Part shown: positions 61,946 through 64,000 of the stretch, piece after piece
How positions within the stretch are numbered: position 1 is the stretch's first letter
Layout: each line of letters begins with the position of its first letter
Assembly (NCBI GenBank): GCA_023512835.1
Contig: CM042089.1
Coordinates: 23,155,519-23,219,518, forward strand
From: Taxillus chinensis
Taxonomy: Eukaryota > Streptophyta > Magnoliopsida > Santalales > Loranthaceae
Reading direction: 5' to 3'
DNA: 64,000 nt
The notes under the pieces: generated by a model
The model's database searches: none
Seen by the model: the letters and a program-made list of their open reading frames with translations, nothing else
Told to the model about the DNA's origin: nothing
Made by a program: the position numbers and the translations under genes

Positions 61946-62353
61946 GCAATTTATGGTTCTTAATTTATGTGGTTATTTAGCCTTAAAATTTCTGATTGTA
62001 ATTGAACATTAAGGGTATAGGTTCATGTGCATATTTAAATAAATACTAAGCCGTTATTTATGATTTTGAATTTTAACACTGGTTTAATTTTAACTATTTA
62101 GTGAACTTGTGTAGATGAATATATCCATTCACGTATATAAATAACCGTTGGGGTTTGTTACTGTTGGATTGGTGATCTACATGTTCTGTGATGCTGTTGT
62201 TTTGTGTATTTTACTGGAAATATCTTGTTTCTTAATAACGTGTAGTTTTAGTGGTTACTGATTAGTAGATCACTTTAAAAAAATATCTTGTTTTGGGCGT
62301 GAGGGGCGTCGCGTTCCTGATTCTGTGAGTGCTTAGAATTTGGGGGCGTGACA
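60981..62353 (+). mobile_element. Solo LTR (1,373 bp) nested in the Ty3-gypsy pol gene
   Basis: Starts TGTAAAGACTCG, ends GGGGGCGTGACA, flanked by GTGGT at 60,976-60,980 and 62,354-62,358. Removing it and one GTGGT rejoins the pol frame. Inside: AT-rich ATT runs, a TATA box gtataaatag (61,234), then a GC-rich leader (about 61,480-61,860) and a TA tract (61,908-61,939). The open frames in the GC-rich part are not genes. Confidence 0.9.
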
Positions 62354-63460
62354 GTGGTGGCCCATTGTGCCATTAAGGAATGGGAGATGATGGGTCAGTT
62401 GGCAGCGATGAGGTTGCAGATGGTGACCGATGGGGCGAGGGACCCTCGGTGTTGTTGTAACGATCCCAGGAGATGCGGCACGGGATCATAGAGGATCAGC
62501 TGGGGGACATTGATTGTGAGGTCATCCGCGATAGGATTCAGACTGGTCAGGCACCTTCTGATTGGACTGAGGATGCAGAGCATGTGCTGCGGTATAGGGG
62601 TAGATTGATAGTTCTCACTTCTCTTCAGGAGGAGGTTCTTCGGGAATTTCATCAGTCGAGGTTAGCTATACATCTTGGTGGGACCAAGATGTACCATGCC
62701 GTGAGGAGGCAGTTTTGGTGGCCAGGCCTGAAGAAGGCCGTTGCTGATTTTGTGAGGAGGTGTTTGACCTTCGGCAGGTCAAGGCGAGCACCCGAGATCA
62801 CCAGGGTGAGTTGCGATCATTGCCGATGCAGTGGAAATGGGACCATGTGACCATGGATTTTGTCACTGGACTTCCTCGTTCCAGGGGACACGACACTATA
62901 TGGGTTATTGTGGACCGGTTGACCAAATTGGCGCATTTTATTCCGATTTGAGAGACAAATCCAGTGAGGACTTTGGGACAGATGTATATTAATGTTATTG
63001 TGCGGTTGCATGGAGTCCCATTGTCTATTGTATCTGATCAGGATGTGAGATTCACCTCTCAGTTTTGGAGTCAGCTGCAGCGAGCTTTGGGTACTAGGGT
63101 GAACCTCAGTACAACCTTTCATCCGCAGACGGATGGTTAGTTGGAGCCGACGATCCAGACGCTCGAGGATATGTTGCGTGTCTGTGTCCTAGATTTTGGA
63201 GGTTGTTGGGAGACTCACCTTCCTTTGGTGGAGTTCTCTTACAACAACAGTTATCAGGCCACGATTGGGATGGCTCCGTATGAGGCGTTGTATGGCGGCC
63301 TTGTAGATCACCCTTGTGTTAGGCACAAACGAGAGAGACAGCAGTTCTCGGTCCCGATATGGTTCGAGAGACCACGGAGATAGTGCAGTTGATTAGACAG
63401 CGTATGCTGACAGCACAGAGTAGGCAGAAGTCCTACGCGGATCAGAGGCGTTGACCCTTG
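62354..63460 (+). pseudogene. Ty3-gypsy integrase
   Basis: HHCC zinc domain (FHQSRLAIHLGGTKMYH ... RRCLTF, 62,645-62,772), with the last Cys position disturbed by a frame change. Core: [26 protein letters not shown], then the Glu-bearing stretch after TAG 63,138-63,140 (IQTLEDMLR). TGA at 62,949 and 63,452 could derive from CGA. Confidence 0.9.
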
Positions 63461-63901
63461 CAGTTTGAGGTGGGGGACCGTGTATTTTTGAGGGTTTTGC
63501 CGCGTCGAGGGCATCGAAGGTTTGGACGTGGATCCAAACTTTTCCCTCATTTTGTGGGGCCGTTTGAGATTGTTGCCACCGTGGGTGCAGTGGCGTACCG
63601 ATTAGCTTTGCCACCAGAGTTGGTGCGAGTACATGATGTGTTTCATGTGTCTCAGTTGAGGCGGTATCACCCTGATCCTTCTCATGTGTTGGACTATCGC
63701 GAGATAGACTTGGATGATGATAGTGCCATTGTTGAGATGTCGGCACAGATTTTGGATAGGCTGGACCAGGTCTTGCGAGGCAAGACAATCCCACTAGTTC
63801 GGGTGTTATGGCGACACCGAGGCATGGAGGAGCAGACTTGGGAGAAAGAGAGCCAGATGTGGATTCTTCATCCTGAGCTGTTCGAGGACGATCAGTCCTG
63901 A
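63461..63901 (+). pseudogene. Ty3-gypsy integrase C-terminus with chromodomain-like tail
   Basis: GPFEIVATVGAVAYRLALPP is the conserved integrase C-terminal stretch. IPLVRVLWRHRGMEEQTWEK is the short chromodomain-like tail. TGA at 63,899-63,901. A purine-rich gaggtggggagga follows, but the last 90 bases of the window do not match the start of the 5' LTR, so the 3' LTR must lie beyond the window. Confidence 0.85.
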
Positions 63902-64000
63902 GGTGGGGAGGATGTGAGGACCTTCCCTGAGGTATGAGTTATGTTTTATGCATTTGTTTTGCATATGTTGTTTGAGATGTGGTTTAGCTCGTTGTTGTTG

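Noticed and set aside
63902..64000. Start of the 3' LTR of the Ty3-gypsy element (tgtgaggacc after a purine tract)
   Set aside because: It does not match the 5' LTR start at 54,884 or any internal part I could align.

Overview
The window is plant nuclear DNA, almost certainly from a flowering plant. The support is intron-rich genes with GT-AG borders, a plant-type terpene synthase, a plant CMP-Kdo synthetase, and dense Ty1-copia, Ty3-gypsy (chromovirus-type), TRIM and DNA-transposon debris in AT-rich intergenic DNA. I cannot name the species from sequence alone.

Layout. (1) 1-10,826 and 39,672-50,493 are two direct copies of one ~10.8 kb segment, about 98-99% identical by eye. Each holds a CMP-Kdo synthetase (KDSB) gene whose first intron is filled by a TRIM remnant, a small inverted-repeat element, and a minus-strand Ty3-gypsy remnant that itself received a 1.84 kb solo LTR. 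Both KDSB copies are damaged, and at different places. Just right of each copy lies a more diverged pair of small genes for a secreted peptide (intact at 11,001-11,177; headless near 50,566). (2) 11.2-20.4 kb is gene-poor: a diverged minus-strand LTR with its own minisatellite, a 650 bp hAT-like element with an 8 bp target duplication, a 345 bp MITE, a minus-strand TRIM, and many simple repeats. (3) 20,431-27,007 is a complete Ty1-copia element with two near-identical LTRs and a GCTTG target duplication. Its 3' LTR carries a W-box cluster and ends about 760 bp upstream of the next gene's TATA box. (4) 27,770-33,617 is a TPS-b-type terpene synthase. I can assign eight exons, including a separate transit-peptide exon, and exon 5 carries a frameshift. 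(5) 33.7-39.4 kb holds a long TA repeat, a cluster of ~40 bp repeats followed by an intronless cullin-3 fragment (a possible gene-capturing transposon), and a collapsed copia element that ends about 145 bp upstream of the second KDSB start. (6) 52.1-54.88 kb is a truncated copia element, interrupted by a large Ty3-gypsy chromovirus (5' LTR 54,884-57,285; gag-pol to about 63,901). That element is itself split by a 1,373 bp solo LTR with a GTGGT duplication.

Host genes with a recognised function: KDSB (activation of Kdo for the pectin rhamnogalacturonan II) in two broken copies, one terpene synthase, and a cullin-3 fragment. The small secreted-peptide gene is unassigned. Nothing suggests they form one pathway. 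Many differences between the duplicate copies fall at CAG/CTG sites, and most TAG stops in the Ty3 element lie where Gln is expected. Both fit a methylated, decaying heterochromatic region, and part of the copy difference may be assembly or base-calling error. That matters before any lesion listed here is taken as real.
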